From: an uncultured Bacillota bacterium
GTDB lineage: Bacteria > Bacillota > Clostridia > Oscillospirales > Oscillospiraceae
Direction of reading: 5' to 3'
Length of the DNA stretch: 13,877 bases
Assembly (NCBI GenBank): GCA_947383275.1
Contig: CANDCW010000067.1
Span: forward strand, 1 to 13,877
A program made the translations under genes and the position numbers. A model generated the notes under the pieces. The model had not been told where the DNA came from and ran no database searches. It saw only the letters and a program-made list of their open reading frames with translations. Positions 12,423 to 13,877 of the stretch are shown one piece after another (position 1 is the first letter of the stretch; every line of letters starts with the position of its first letter).

Positions 12423-13817
12423 ATGCCAAATCAAAATACACAGTCCCTGTGTGACCGTATGCTGGCCGTGATGGCCGACGTGAACGGCCAGGTGGCGGAG
12501 CGGGAGGAGCTGGTGGAGGCCATCGCCATCGCCCTGCTCACCCGAAAGAACCTGTTCATCCTGGGCGCGCCCGGCCAGGCCAAGAGCTACGCCATCAACC
12601 AGTTCCGCGCCCGGATCACCGGGGCCCGGCAGTTTGAGCGCCTACTGTCCAAGCAGACCGATGAGGAACAGCTTTTCGGGCGCGTTGACCTGTCCAGCCT
12701 GCTCCCCGGCAGCGTGCCAGAGTCTGTTGTAAGCGGCGATGAGCTCTACCAGCATCTGCGTTCAAAGCTAGAGTGTTTTGTAGAAAGCTTTTCCAGCCAA
12801 AAGGATTCGCCGTCAACCTATGAACTGCTGAGAGCGCACACGGCGGCGCTGGCGGATTATCGGGCGGCCCTGGCGGCACTTCACTCCGGCGAGCCCTCTG
12901 TACTCACTGCCGGAAAAATCCCCGAGGCGGACATTGTGTTCCTGGATGAGATCTTCAAATGCAATGACGGGGTGCTCAACTCCCTGCTCACCGCCCTCAA
13001 TGAGCGCAAGTACACCAACGAGGGCCGTACTTATCCCATCCCCGTCATCTCCTTTTTCGCGGCGTCCAACGAGATCCCCAACTTCAACGATCCCCAGGAG
13101 AAGATCCTGGAGGCCCTCTATGACCGGCTGGAGCTGAAGGTGGTGACGGACAACATCTCAGACCGCACCAAGCGGCTGGCGGTGCTGGCGGACAAGCAGG
13201 CGGGGCGCGCCGGACAGGCCACTGCGTCCATCACATTGGACGAACTGGAACAGATGCAGGCGGAGGTGGCTGCGATCCCGGTGCCCGATGCCGCCAACGA
13301 GCTGGCTGACGATATCCTGTGCCAGCTTCGGAAGGACGGCGTCCCGGTGTCGGACCGCAAGTACCTCAATTACTACCCTATCGCCCAGGCCAAGGCGTGG
13401 CTGTCCGGCCACAGTCAGGTGGAGTCCCAGGATTTGCTGGCCCTGAAAAACTACCTCTGGCAGAAGCCGGGGGACCGGCCCGGGGTGGAAACTGTGCTGG
13501 AGCGCATGTGCGTCAACCCCATGCAGGACAAGGTGAACGGCATCCGGGCCATGGCGGTGGACGTGCGGACGGAGTTCGACGCGGCCATCTCCGATGCCAG
13601 TAAACCCAACGCGGGCAGCAAGGCCCTTATCAAGCTGCGGGGCGAACTGGTGCGGCTCTACAATGAGCAGCAGAAGCTGGCGGCGTCTGTTCAGTCCGAT
13701 GGCGAGAAGGCGCTGACGGACGGCCTGCTGGCGGATATGGAACAGATCAACCGAAAGGCCCACGAGGCGGTGGGCTTCACCTACACGCCGCTGGAGCAGT
13801 TGGCGGCGTTACAATGA
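12423..13817 (+). CDS. MoxR/RavA-type AAA+ ATPase
   Basis: 464 residues. Walker A GAPGQAKS (48-55), Walker B IVFLDE (171-176) followed by 'IFKCNDGVLNSLLTALNERKY', a MoxR/RavA hallmark, sensor 1 FAASNE (212-217) and an arginine-finger region LYDRLELK (232-239). The C-terminal ~225 residues are helical with a Gln/Glu/Lys-rich coiled-coil-like stretch ('KLRGELVRLYNEQQKLAASVQ'). Between Walker A and B there are ~60 extra residues (about 105-165), helical and encoded by more A/T-rich DNA. MoxR ATPases act as ATP-driven chaperones, commonly with a VWA-domain partner encoded next door; that gene would lie past the right edge. AAAGGGG at 12409-12415 lies 7 bases before the ATG, so the longer frame from 12285 is rejected. 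Confidence 0.85.
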   Translation: MPNQNTQSLCDRMLAVMADVNGQVAEREELVEAIAIALLTRKNLFILGAPGQAKSYAINQFRARITGARQFERLLSKQTDEEQLFGRVDLSSLLPGSVPESVVSGDELYQHLRSKLECFVESFSSQKDSPSTYELLRAHTAALADYRAALAALHSGEPSVLTAGKIPEADIVFLDEIFKCNDGVLNSLLTALNERKYTNEGRTYPIPVISFFAASNEIPNFNDPQEKILEALYDRLELKVVTDNISDRTKRLAVLADKQAGRAGQATASITLDELEQMQAEVAAIPVPDAANELADDILCQLRKDGVPVSDRKYLNYYPIAQAKAWLSGHSQVESQDLLALKNYLWQKPGDRPGVETVLERMCVNPMQDKVNGIRAMAVDVRTEFDAAISDASKPNAGSKALIKLRGELVRLYNEQQKLAASVQSDGEKALTDGLLADMEQINRKAHEAVGFTYTPLEQLAALQ

Positions 13818-13877
13818 AATGATAGTCCAGTGGTATGAAGTCAAGGGTGATTGAAGGAAAAATTCAGAGGAAAACAG
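13818..13877 (+). other. Short right-edge tail, possible start of the next gene
   Basis: The 60 bases after the AAA+ gene hold no complete gene. GAAGGAAA (about 13853-13860) and GAGGAAAA (about 13868-13875) look like ribosome-binding sites near the edge. A frame from ATG 13835 is open to the end but has no good site of its own, so the next gene more likely starts just outside the window. Confidence 0.3.

Noticed and set aside
1..13877. CRISPR array, tRNA, rRNA or insertion-sequence ends
   Set aside because: No regularly spaced ~30-bp repeats, no cloverleaf-like sequence and no transposase or matching terminal inverted repeats were seen by eye on either strand.

Overview
The window is GC-rich, densely packed DNA with strong GGAGG-type ribosome-binding sites, frequent GTG/TTG starts and low-GC promoters in the one sizeable gap. 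Protein style (RepA_N-type initiator, DUF3268 zinc protein, flavodoxin-ferredoxin fusion) points to a Gram-positive anaerobe of the Clostridia, probably a high-GC gut Oscillospiraceae-like lineage. The gene set (own replication initiator, own sliding clamp, a large SF2 helicase, many small Cys-rich proteins, a sigma-like protein) is that of a conjugative element, large plasmid or phage-plasmid, not of a core chromosomal region. No integrase, relaxase, conjugation or capsid gene is visible, so the class of element cannot be fixed from this window.

Layout. (1) 12-2966, plus strand: RepA_N/DUF6017-like initiator, a small winged-helix-like (DUF5697-like) protein and a protein with an acidic Pro-rich N-terminus and S1/OB folds, closed by a strong, probably bidirectional terminator (2969-3006). 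(2) 3026-3790, minus strand: a flavodoxin-ferredoxin fusion with its own promoter, convergent with the first block; it looks like a self-contained cargo gene. (3) 3791-4113: a divergent control region with back-to-back promoters, a small palindrome, 15-bp tandem repeats, an 11-codon leader ORF containing Pro-Pro-Pro and a long terminator hairpin just before the next operon, which is an attenuator-like layout. (4) 4114-13817, plus strand: one tight operon of eleven genes: SF2 helicase, DnaN-like clamp, DUF3268 zinc protein, a run of unrecognised mostly Cys-rich proteins (two of them paralogues), a sigma-70 region-2-like protein, a coiled-coil/zinc protein and a MoxR/RavA-type AAA+ ATPase. The last 60 bases hold no complete gene.

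How the parts may work together (inference). RepA probably binds a 15-bp repeat array inside its own gene and starts replication. The helicase ends in a QxxLxxF motif that could dock on the element's own clamp, encoded 11 bases downstream, so the two may form an element-specific replication or repair module. The sigma-like protein may steer expression of element genes. The MoxR-type ATPase would be expected to have a VWA-domain partner just past the right edge. The points most worth following up are the attenuator-like leader, the helicase-clamp pair, the in-gene repeat array and the unrecognised Cys-rich cluster.
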